The translations under genes were made by a program, and so were the position numbers. From Smittium culicis (Eukaryota; Kickxellomycota; Harpellomycetes; Harpellales; Legeriomycetaceae), in contig LSSN01005198.1 of NCBI GenBank assembly GCA_001970855.1, positions 1-27,115 of the forward strand: a stretch of DNA of 27,115 bases. The letters run 5' to 3'. Of the stretch, positions 10,936 to 20,783 are shown in pieces; position 1 is the first letter of the stretch, and the number at the start of each line of letters is the position of its first letter. Below the pieces are notes generated by a model that searched no databases, was not told where the DNA came from, and saw only the letters and a program-made list of their open reading frames with translations.

Positions 10936-10955
10936 ATTCTATGACCTCATAGAAT
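10936..10955. repeat. Near-perfect palindrome over the BDP1 stop codon
   Basis: ATTCTATGA and TCATAGAAT form 9-bp inverted arms around a 2-base centre. On the minus strand the TGA stop of BDP1 (10949-10947) lies inside the left arm. In RNA it could form a small hairpin (8 bp with a 4-base loop) at the coding end. Confidence 0.7.
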
Positions 10956-12960
10956 GCTGGGCGTTTGGGTTTGAGATTTAGAAGATGAATTATACAACGC
11001 AATATCTATCAAACTTGGGTTTTTTCTCTCCTCTGACTTGAATTTTTTCTTAATTTCTGCCCTTGTTCTGTTAGTAAATCCAAGTGAAATCGAATCAAAG
11101 TCACACCCAAACTTTTTAAGTTTCTATCGATAATAAATGTTAAATTTTATAATAAAGTATAAAACATCACCTAGAATCAAAATATAAAATCTCAATAATC
11201 CTATTTTTTTTATAAAAAAAATACCTTATAGAATAGAATGGTTTCTTCTGGCGTCCATCTCTTCGGTTTGAACTTTCTTTTTAAATATGTAAAGCTGTTT
11301 ACTATTTTAAAGGTATCAGTCTCGTCGATTTCTGTCAATGTGTTTTTTGGTATACTTTCATAAAGCTGTGACCTATTAATAACTAATGACTCTTCGTCAA
11401 TAACTATTTTTCCATCCACAACTCTTATCTGCGCTGCTGTAGAACTAAAAATGACAAGAAAATTTTTTTTATTAGTAAGTGATAATTTTTAACCTTATTT
11501 GCAAAGAAAATGGTTTATATAGGTATAAATGTTAATATGGTTGTTAACTTACTTCATAGTGGATTGGTTGGCAGTCGTGGCAAGATTATCCTCAGCAGTA
11601 GGCTTTTCAACAGTAGGTACCGTTTCTTCAATAGTCTTAACTACTTGATCATTGTCTGCTTGCTCATTATTATTAGAAATTATTGAGAGTTTTTTTTTAA
11701 CATTATTGTTATGACGCTCCACAAAGTATTTTGAAGGTTTTCCCATTTTCGTATCAGAACAAAAATATGACATTGGTCTTTGCAATAGTACCTCAGGGTC
11801 TTCTAGTTCATAATCAGTTAGCGAAATGAAGGTAGGAGGTTTATTATACTTTTTCCTACCAGCTTTTAAGGCAGCTGGTTCAGAGGACGAACTTTTAATG
11901 GATTTCCTTGCTCTTGTTTTAGAAGCAATTCTGAATTTTGGCATGTCAATAGGGATAAACTCGGAGTATTTTTCCAAGTTTAACTCGGGAAGCTGGGTAA
12001 TTAAAACCTGAATTCTGTCGTCAAGTATTTTTAGATTTCTAGAAAACTCCTCTGATTTTTTATTTTTTGAGACTGGTTTTTTTGGTGGAATTTGCCTTTT
12101 TGTGGGTAACTGAATGCTAGTTGATGTGGAGTTGGAAGTAGAAACGGGAATTGAAGTTGTTTTTTTTGTATTATGCAAAGATGTTTTAGAAATAATAGGA
12201 GAAGGGACTGAGGAATTAAACAGACTTGGCGAAGATATAATGGTGTTATGGCTATTTTGAATTGGAGCTGAAATAGCTTTCGGAATTCCAATGCTTGTAG
12301 TTTGTTTAACTGAAGCAGTAGGGAAATTTTTTGAGATTTCTATTTTGTTTGAGATATGACTTAAGATTTGGGCTGATGGATTTGCGGGTGAAATGGAATC
12401 AGAGACTAATGTAGCAGTTTGTTGATTAGGAATCGATTCGAAAGAGGAAAAGCTTTTTGGATCTAATGAAACTGGTGATTCTATTTTTGACATTGATGAG
12501 TCTACTCTTGATGTTTTAGATAGTTTTATTGGGCTTATAGGCTTGGTCTTATTATTTATTGAATCAGGAAGTTGGGTATTTGCAGTATAGTGCGATGCGT
12601 GGTGTTGTAAAATGTGTGCATCAGGCAAAGTGTTTAATTTAGGTTCAATAGTTTCCGTAATAAGATCCATGATTTTTGGATTTTCAGCTTCGTCAGCAGA
12701 AATTAAATGCTTTAAATTCAGATCATTTTTTAGTGGATCTTCGAATGGTAAGGATGGAAGTTGATTAGAGGCGTTGCTTTTTAGGGGGTTTGCTTGATCT
12801 TGCGGCTTAGGGCGCCTTTTGATTTTAGGAGCAAATTTTGTAGTCCCCTTATCTGTCGAAAATATATGCAAATTAGGTTAAATATATAGTTGAGCGATAA
12901 AAAGTAAAAAAACGTATTAATTGGAAAGATATACATACCTACTCGCAAGGAGGTGTGCAT
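10947..12960 (-). CDS. BDP1: TFIIIB subunit B'' (BDP1), RNA polymerase III initiation factor
   Basis: BDP1 joins TBP and BRF1 in TFIIIB, which recruits RNA polymerase III to tRNA, 5S and U6 genes. Exons in transcript order: 12960-12939, 12852-11553, 11444-11225 and 11123-10947. All junctions keep frame, giving 572 aa. The 22-base first exon encodes MHTSLRV and joins to DKGTTKFAPKIKRRPKP, matching the conserved BDP1 N-terminus. It is followed by a long Ser/Pro/Lys-rich disordered region to about residue 400. Next come the conserved pre-SANT segment (RVVDGKIVIDEESLVINRS, from about residue 447) and the SANT domain (KRWTPEETILFYK, then KLKKFGCDFDSISLGFTNRT and IKKKFKSEERKNP), split by a 101-nt intron. 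An upstream start at 12871 gives a different N-terminus (MHIFS...) and lacks the conserved residues, so the spliced start is preferred. Confidence 0.9.
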
Positions 12961-15265
12961 GGCGCTATTCTGGCTACTATATATAAAATTTTATACTAGA
13001 ATTTGAGTAATCGAATATAACAGCATCACTTGATTTGACAGACTGGCTTTATAAATCTAATATTATTATAAAAAGCAGGTTAAAAAAATAAAGGAATAAT
13101 GCAGCAGAATTCAAGCTTACAGTTATTGGAAAGAAAAAAATACTTAGCGCAAAATTTCTTTATGGTTATTTGATAATTTTTATTTTTAAAGATTTACGAG
13201 AATCTTTGGTGTATAATTTGCTAGCTTCATTCCAGGTAGATATTACATAAACCATATACTAGCATGAACGCTAATAATTGGACAGATCTCATTATATTTT
13301 ATTTTATTTGCTATGATTATATGACCTAACTATTGGTGTACTTAATGTGTAAAGTACCTAGGCCTATAGACATACAGAAATAACTGCTAATAAGCATCGA
13401 ATTGGTTTATTTGCTAAGTTTGCTTTTCCTACTCTGAAAAAATATTATTATTCTTTATAATTTTTCCATTTTGAACCAGCTTGAAAGTTTAGCTAAACTT
13501 TTTAGCTTATTCTTGTCTTCAAATCTCTTTACTTATTCTAATATCAGTGTGTTGGTTTATTATAAATCCTAAAATTTAAAAAAAAATTAGCTTAGCTTTT
13601 TTTTTTATAATTAGAGTCGATTCATTTTGATCCCTTTCCTCATACAAGTTAAATGGAATCAAAATGGCTTTTTTTGGTTTATAATGCATAATGATTTAAA
13701 GATATAATTAAAAATAGAATTTATTCTTGTTAACATATAAGCAAGTCATGTTTTAGAAATAATATGCTTTTATGAAAATACTGATAACTTTTTACTTTTA
13801 AATGGCAAGGCCATTCAGCTAATACTCTTGTTAAAAATAATTAAGCGTTGCTAGATCAACATAAAGATGAGATGATATTTGCACGAGAGATCATTATTTA
13901 TCCAGTATAAATAACTCTCTAATTCATTAATAAACATTGTTATTTCCCCTTAGAAAACCAGGTCATTGGGCTCAAAATATACGAGCGCATACTTGTACCT
14001 AGGTCTCGTACTCAAATATACTACTTGGCAAAAAAATTTGTTTTTTTTAGAATAAAGAATAGATTTATATAGAAAATTGATATCTGATAATTTTGAATTA
14101 ATTTGAGCTTGAATAAAGTAAAAGTGTTTAACTATATAATCCCCCGTAATTAGGTTAGTTGAAAGAGCGAATATTTACATTAAAAAAAAACAAAGAACTA
14201 CCTATCTGGCAGTTATATTAAATACATTTTGGTAAGATTTTATGACCTTTGTTTTTTATATTTTTAATTTAGAAAAAACAAAAAATTTAAATTATACAGG
14301 ATAATCTCTATCTTATTTTATAGAATAATAGGAACCCCACTACTATGCGAATATTCAGAATAATTAGTTTTATAAATATATGCTATTATCTGGTTTTATC
14401 TTGAAATTTTACACGGAAAATAAGAATATGCTCTTTAATAAAATTAAAAGCACTAAAAAAAAAAGTAATAATATAATTCAACCCTTTCAAAATACTTTTG
14501 CATCAATTATTACAATCAAAGATTGAAACCTAATTCAAAATAATAAAATATAATAAAATAAAATAACAATGACTTGTTGGGCGCTTAATATAAAGCGCCC
14601 AATAAGTTAATTAGTTTTATATGAAATAGCGAATTAAAAATTCTAAAATTGTTAAAAATGGTTTGTCCTTGAAGGCCCATTTAAAATTTTGAGTAATATA
14701 ATGGTTAAATATTATTTTTAAAAAAAACGCTATTTATTTTGACAATTTCTGATTACTAATGCTGAAAAACCAAATAAAATTAATTATTAATTCCAAATTC
14801 GATTTATAAACCTAAAAATTTATGAAGACTAAAAAACCAAATTCAAATTTTACATTATCATAGATTTTTTCTGATTACAAATCTTATAAAAGTAACCGAG
14901 CAAATTTCAAAAAGCTGAGCCATTTAGGCACTTAGTTTCTATTTTAAGAATTTCTCCTAAATTCTCCACACTGTAAGCCATCTAATCAATATATAAACCA
15001 TTTAGAGCCCAATTTTATTTATTAAAAATGAATTGTAGGATTTATATATTACGTTTTATAATTTTTACTTTAGTCTAGAGCTAGCTATAACTTCCCTTTC
15101 TAGTTTCCCAAGCTCTTCATTGTTACTGCATCTCTAAAATAAATCCCTTTTTCTTCATATTATCATTCTATTAACAATTAATCCTTCGAAAATTTAAACC
15201 CAAAAAATAAGTATAATTAAATACCAACACTTAATATTTCAGGCTTTCCCTCCAAAATCAAAAAA
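12961..15265. other. 2.3-kb AT-rich divergent spacer between BDP1 and crotonase-like gene
   Basis: Longest gap in the window. No reading frame, tRNA or transposase remnant is supported on either strand. Notable structures are a spaced inverted repeat at 13623-13634 and 13655-13666 (CATTTTGAT...ATCAAAATG) and a strong hairpin at 14570-14609. It must hold both divergent promoters, but I cannot point to core elements with confidence. Confidence 0.55.
14570..14609. repeat. Strong hairpin with a GC-rich stem in AT-rich DNA
   Basis: The arms at 14570-14586 and 14593-14609 pair over 17 positions (two G-T pairs, the rest Watson-Crick) around a 6-base loop AATATA. The core TTGGGCGCTT / AAGCGCCCAA is perfect. 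It is flanked on the left by short AATAAAAT repeats. No neighbouring gene ends here, so it is not an obvious 3'-end structure. Confidence 0.8.
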
Positions 15266-17288
15266 ATGACAATTCACTCATTTAATTTCGATTCTCCAAT
15301 ATCTTCTGACGTTTTCGAGGAAATAGTAAAGATTTATAACTCTGATTTTTCCAAGACGGAAGAATGTCCTATCAAGGATTTATCAAAAGTTGCTGATTCC
15401 ACGTGGAATTCTATATTGCAAGCTTATAACAGGTACTACTAAAAGTTGATTTACTTCACTTGATAAACTTGAGCATATTTATAATCAATAATGCATTGAT
15501 ATATTATCAAATTCTTTTGAGAATGTTCCTTTGCAATAATTTTCTATTTTATAATTCCTTTTCATTGAATTGCTATTAATATTTTTAATTTACAACTGTA
15601 ATTATACCAAATAATACTTGTTTTCCCCCCTATATTATTTTCAATAACATAAATTATATGTAAATTTGACTATAGAAACAAAAAGGAAAAAGTTTCTCTA
15701 TCGGATTTTAAAGCTACTCTTGAAAAATCGATCGCGCTATATAATAGGTAAATTTTTATCATGTACCAAAAATTGTTAGTATATCTATAAATTCTTGTTA
15801 GTCTAGTACATACTTTTTTATTACCCTTATACATTCAATTTCTTAATCCTCGTTATTAATAGAAATCATTTTTTATTATTGATAATTATTCATTTTTATT
15901 ATTACTAATTTACTCATTTTGGTTCTTATTTTTTATCAGTGAACCTTTAATAAATGCTAATTCAAATTCTGCTTCTGATATAAAAAAATGCCCCTTCTAT
16001 AACCCAAAACCAAAAGCTGAACCTGTTGAGTTCTCCAAACTCGTAAATTCGCCCATAGTAAAGTACATTGACTTTGATACAATTTTCGGTTCTTCAAACA
16101 TAATATCTGCTTTTCACTTGAATAAGCTTGTTAAGACATTTCAGGCCATTGAAGCGGACCCTACTAAATATAACGCTTTGGTGATTTGCAGATTTTCCCA
16201 GCTTGAATACTATAACTATACCGATATAACTTCAGTCTCTAAAGGAGTCACTGATTCATATTTCATGCCGCCTCTTGAAACTACAGATCGAACAGTTATT
16301 GAATTATCGGTTAAACTACAGCTGCTTATTAGGAAAATCTGTAAAATTAGACCAACTTATGCTATTGCAACTGGAAAAGTTTCATTCAGCGCTCTACTGA
16401 TCTTATTATCAATTAAAAACGTTATTGTAACTGAGTATTTTTCAACAAACTTTAGACCATTGAATTCTGAAAATTCTAAAAATGAACAAATCAGCACTGA
16501 TGCTCATATTACGCATTTTGACTTAAACTACCCTAACTGCGGATTAATTTTATTTTCAGAATATTGTTCTAATTTTAATTCTAGCGATTCAAAATCAGAA
16601 AATGGCTCAAGCCCTGCTACCTATCTCAAGGCCAGGGGCATCAGCGCGATTCGATATGTACTTAACAACAGTGAAAATATCAACATTCGCGCGCCAGAAC
16701 TTATAGAACTGGGTTTTAGTATTGGGATGGTATCGTCTAAACTCGCTGCCAATTTCCTCGAATCGCTAGCTTCTGCTGCTAAATGCCCATATCCACACAC
16801 AGAATTTGCTATCACCAGCACAATTTCGTCGAAATACGAGTTCCAAGGCCCTTCTAGAATTAACCCTTGGCTACAAGAAATAAACTCTTTATTTAATGTA
16901 AGAGCATCTTTGTTTTATTCTAATAATATTTCTAGTTTACTGGTATTTTTTATTATCTCTGAAAAGTATTTTTAGTGCTAATTTTTTTCTTTTTTTTTAA
17001 TTTTATCTTTGACAGGTTAGCGACCTGAACAGCTTGGTAACTAATCTGAAGTCTCTGGACAAAAACTGGTCAAATAAGTACCTAACGGGCCCGCTTTCTA
17101 TATACTTTTCTAGGCAAAAGGTATTTCATATCATTACTAAATTAATGATTTTGATTACTAATTATATGAAATCATTATTTGATTTTTTGGCTGTATTTTT
17201 TTCTTTTTTTTTTTAGGCGTTTGATGAGATGATCAAGAAGTTTACTTCTATAGAAGATATGGCTGAGCTAGAAATACAACACAATTAG
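15266..17288 (+). CDS. Divergent HIBCH-like crotonase-fold protein, probably catalytically dead
   Basis: Five exons: 15266-15432, 15676-15747, 15940-16897, 17016-17120 and 17217-17288. All junctions keep frame, giving 457 aa. The N-terminal 80 residues are not recognised. From about residue 110 the layout follows 3-hydroxyisobutyryl-CoA hydrolase. HLNKLVKTFQAIEADPTKYN matches the first helix. The position of FCAGGD holds YYNYTDI (170-176), that of the glycine-rich oxyanion loop (GGGVGLS) holds GKVSFSALL (225-233), and FDLNYPNCGL (273-282) matches the PE-GLFPD region. SINxWLQ-like INPWLQEINSLFN, with the following Leu-rich helices, resembles the HIBCH C-terminal extension. The loss of glycines and acidic residues suggests no hydrolase activity. 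Mitochondrial ribosomal protein mS47 (HIBCH-derived) is a possible identity. A Ser/Asn-rich insert lies near 290-305. Family assignment is by pattern only. Confidence 0.7.
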
Positions 17289-17611
17289 AGCGCTTCTCTT
17301 TCTGTTATATTTCCTAATCTTTATTTTTTTTTTTGAAAAAATTAAAATTAACAATAAGATATTATTTTCTCTATAAAAAATATGATACTAATCTCTTATG
17401 CTCTTCAAGTTTATTAATTTACTATTTATGTATGTTAATTGTAAATAATTTAACTGCAAAATGAAAGTAGATATTTTCATCAAGTTATATTTAAAAAGAT
17501 GATATTTCAAGTATCGGAATTAGATGTCTTGTGCTAGTAAATTTTTATTGTTTTGAGTAGGAGGCAGAGTGTGGAGGAAAAGTAAAGGCGCTGCTACTAT
17601 GATTAAAATAT
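17289..17611. other. Convergent 3' spacer
   Basis: Both neighbours end here. A/T-rich sequence without an ORF, RNA gene or clear poly(A) consensus other than A-rich stretches near 17335-17380. Nothing else is seen. Confidence 0.6.
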
Positions 17612-19000
17612 TTAGATTGCTGAAGTTTTGGCTTTTTCTAAATCCAAAACTCTTGTTTTCGCCTCATCAATCTGGTTCATCCAACTTTGAATTTGGCGCA
17701 CTATTTTCTTTCGTTGCTGCCGTGCATTATCAGCACCTTGAGGTAACACGACGCCATCGACAATAAGTAACCGTTTCATCAGTATCTCACTAATATACGT
17801 ATACGAATCGAAAAGCGTTTTACGCTCGGATTTAATTATGGATTCAGCATCCTTGAAGTCGATCGCGCTATTCTCGCTAAGGAACTGATCAATGAATATC
17901 TGTGTATTAGATAAAAAGCCCCTAATTTTTTGGAGCACTAAATCAGACGTTTCTGACATGATGTGGTCGAATTTTTCCATAATGGCATGCTGCTCCATAT
18001 CTAACTCAGAAACAACTGCTTGACCAGGCTATAATTTAAATGTTATTTATAGATTAGTTTTAGATTATATGTTCGAGTTCAAAAGTCAACATTGTTCAAA
18101 GTGGTTTTTGTATAATATAAAGTACAAATGCTTGTCGCTGATAATATGAAGTTGTTACCTTTGGGATCGACCCCATCATTCGAACTAAGGCACCAGGATA
18201 TACGCCATAATAAATCAAAGGCGAGACATCGTCTTTCATTGTGGCTAAACAAAATAAAAATTTAAAACTCAGCATACTGGATATAAAATAGTAAAAAATA
18301 AGGAATTATAGAATAGAATGAAAATGAATAGTGTGCTTTCAGCTGAATGGTTTTTTTTTTTACCTCCACTAAAGATTAGTTTCATGGAAGTCACTGGAAC
18401 TCCTGTCATTTCACGACAAATTTCCTTAAACTGAGCTAGAGTCATTTCTGTTAAATCGGAATCGTCATATTGAAAATGGAAACGTTCTTTTCCCCAAGCA
18501 AGAATTAACGGTGGATAAGACATTTTTATTCTGTTTCTTTCTCGTTTGTTTGCAAGAATGGCGCTTCTGGATGATCCTGAAGGTAGATGATTAAGAGGAG
18601 TTTTTTTTGGAGAATTTGAGTTAAAATTGAAGAATGCGTTTTTAGCTATCGAAGTTGCTAATAGTCCATACGAGAGGACTAGGGTGAGTGAATGATCTAA
18701 CAAGGAAATTTTGAACTAAAGAAAAGGTGATACGAAAATAATTAAATTATTGATGATAGAATTCTTCCAAAAAGAAATTGTAAAACTAATCTTTTTTTTT
18801 CTATCAGGTATAAGTAAAATCAAAAATTGAGCTAAAGAATGAAGCGTGAATAATCGGATTTCTAAGATATTAATTGCAGCTTTGCTCTTAAATAAAATTA
18901 AGGATAGAGCGGCAAAAGGTATATAAATATATAATTTACTAACCAAGAAGCAATTTTGCATCATTTTTTTCACGTTATTAACCACATTAAATAATCTCAT
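17612..19000 (-). CDS. BAG-domain HSP70 nucleotide-exchange cofactor with ubiquitin-like domain
   Basis: BAG proteins bind the ATPase domain of HSP70 and trigger nucleotide release; the ubiquitin-like domain can link chaperones to the proteasome. Exons in order: 19000-18944, 18715-18364, 18244-18159 and 18028-17612, in frame, 303 aa. Residues 1-45 are hydrophobic (LTLVLSYGLLATSIA), a likely N-terminal membrane anchor, followed by a basic Ser-rich linker. The ubiquitin-like domain spans about 84-165 (MSYPPLILAWGKERFHF; TLAQFKEICREMTGVP; MKLIFSGG; VYPGALVRMMG). The helical BAG domain covers about 175-285 (IMEKFDHIMSETSDLVLQ; LMKRLLIVDGV). The first exon is inferred from a GTTAGT donor and TTTAG acceptor joining two open frames. 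The internal ATG at 18523 would give a soluble 220-aa form without the anchor. Ser-Glu-free, Lys-rich tail. UBL and BAG are solid; the N-terminus is less so. Confidence 0.85.
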
Positions 19001-20783
19001 AGGAAAAGTTTACTCAATACTTTAAATGGGCGTAGTTTTTGTGATCAGACAATTGGCTGTAATAATTCACTATTTGAGAACCTTTAAAGTTTTCCTTTGG
19101 TTGCTATTTTTTACCTTATAGCAAATAGCCACTCAGAAATAAAAGTCACGCAATATTACGACAGGCATGTTTCAGAAGCAAAAGAATTACGAAAGATTCG
19201 GATTGTAGGACGTAGTAAACTATGATTACTATTAGAATCGTTTTTGAATAAATTATGCTCTAAAAACGTACACGACCTTCAGATGTTTAGTAATTATAAT
19301 AAACCATTATTTTTGCTATCATCATAATGATAGTAGTCACATGGATACCTAGAAGCTTTTTGATAAACTAGTAAAGCATAGTAAATTTAATTATAATTAG
19401 ACTAAACACAAATTCTAAAAATATGCAAGTCTAGTAGTAAAAGTGGTTAAACTTGGATCCAAAATACCATTTCATCAAGTAAAAGCATAAATTTCGATCT
19501 GAGTATATATAATATAATTAGGATAGAATTTAAATATTCTTGAAATTATATTTTGAAATAATTTTATCCAGGCAATTCAAGAATCTGAACTTCAACATAA
19601 TTTGCTAATCACTGATACTCTATGTAATTAAAACAGAACATCATCTAAATTAATACTATACCTCATAGCCAAAATTATTAAATACATACCATTTTAATAG
19701 TGCAAATCGACTAATTAGATTTTAAATATTTATACAGCCTCAGCTTTTAATACATAATTATGCATAACAAAATAAACTATTCGTCTTGAAATATGTTCAA
19801 CTTGGTTATCTGTTTTCTTTGGAATGCATAGGAACCTCTTTCAATAGCGATAAAACCTGATTATTATGTGTTAATCCAGCTGCACATACTTAAAACAATT
19901 AACGAATAGTCTAGCTACTTATTCTTAAATTTGAATATTTTTCCTATTTTTATATTATTACTTAGCGTCAGACAGCAGGCACATATTAATTTGATAATAT
20001 ACACAGCGTGTAATTAGAAATTCGCATTGAGATTCTCAACTTTAAAATAAGATACGTTAGTGCAAAAAAAAAAAAATGTTGATGTAAAAATTTTTTTTAC
20101 ATTTAGCTGTCAAGTGTTGATATTTTTCCCCATTAAAAAATATAGAATATCGATAAAGAATTAGATTTTTATACTTTTATGTTTTGTAAGCTATTACCGG
20201 CGCTAAAATAAGAAAGTATTGATCGAATTAGCTTATTTTATGTACAGCAAAGAAAAAAAAAATAATAGCACAAACATGAAATTTTAAAAATCTGATCCGA
20301 TTCAATTAATCAAGCTTTAATTTATTTAGCGACATGAATTTATTTTCAGGGTTAATACTGGAAAATAATTATACTAGCTTTTATTCAATATCTATTGCTG
20401 TAATAAATCCACATCTTTCGCGAAAATTTTCATATCGATATACCCGAAGATATTCCAAATTTGCTCAAGATGCAGAAATTTGGCTACTTAATTTGGTAAG
20501 AATAAAAGTCACTGTACTCTATGATAAATTTTATAAATCATTAAAGTCAAAATTGGATTATAATAACCAAAAACTATAAAACTGAAATGCAATAAACATA
20601 TATATTTTGATTAGAATTAATGGAAGCAAAATTTGATTTTTGTTTTTTTTTTTTGAACATTAGTTGTAATTTAATTTTTTGAACAAGTATTTTCAGAAAT
20701 ATGAAATAACTATGAGATAAATATTCGAATTTAATGAAAGAAAGACAATGCAAAAAAAAATGGATAAGAAAAAATGCATTATA
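19001..20783. other. 1.8-kb AT-rich spacer with one orphan ORF
   Basis: Apart from the exon-like ORF at 20334-20579 I find no gene. A short hairpin (ATGTAAAAA with TTTTTACAT) lies near 20082-20103, preceded by an A-run. No tRNA, rRNA or mobile-element signature is visible. Confidence 0.55.
20334..20579 (+). CDS. Orphan small ORF or isolated exon (81 aa), doubtful
   Basis: An ATG-started frame of 81 codons without recognised similarity. It is basic and aromatic (HLSRKFSYRYTRRYSKFAQD). It also looks like an exon: a T-rich tract ending in CAG at 20349, then an open frame, then a good donor GTAAGA from 20497. I could not find a partner exon in frame nearby. It may be a small unannotated gene, a pseudogene fragment or chance. 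Confidence is low. Confidence 0.2.
   Translation: MNLFSGLILENNYTSFYSISIAVINPHLSRKFSYRYTRRYSKFAQDAEIWLLNLVRIKVTVLYDKFYKSLKSKLDYNNQKL

Larger units (their letters stand above)
9112..10946. other. 1.8-kb spacer with small repeats, no supported gene
   Basis: The right side is the 3' flank of BDP1 and the left side the 5' flank of the aminopeptidase. Open frames at 9473-9655 and 9736-9939 lack any family resemblance or splice context and I do not call them. Visible structure: clustered TGCACT hexamers (9457-9523), a 35-bp tandem duplication (9653-9722), a 13-C run (9952-9964) and a short CAAA microsatellite (10171-10184). The stretch 9520-9760 is less AT-rich than its surroundings, but I recognise no RNA in it. 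Confidence 0.5.

Noticed and set aside
11549..12871. BDP1 middle exon as a separate 440-residue protein starting at 12871
   Set aside because: The family N-terminus and the SANT domain are only complete when the 22-base first exon and the two downstream exons are joined. The MHIFS start lies in intron 1.
12961..15265. Transposon or MITE in the large spacer
   Set aside because: Only one hairpin and one short spaced inverted repeat were found. No target-site duplication, terminal repeat pair or transposase remnant could be shown by eye.
18716..19000. 94-codon minus-strand frame as an independent gene
   Set aside because: Only its first 19 codons make sense, as exon 1 of the BAG gene; the rest is A/T-rich intron.
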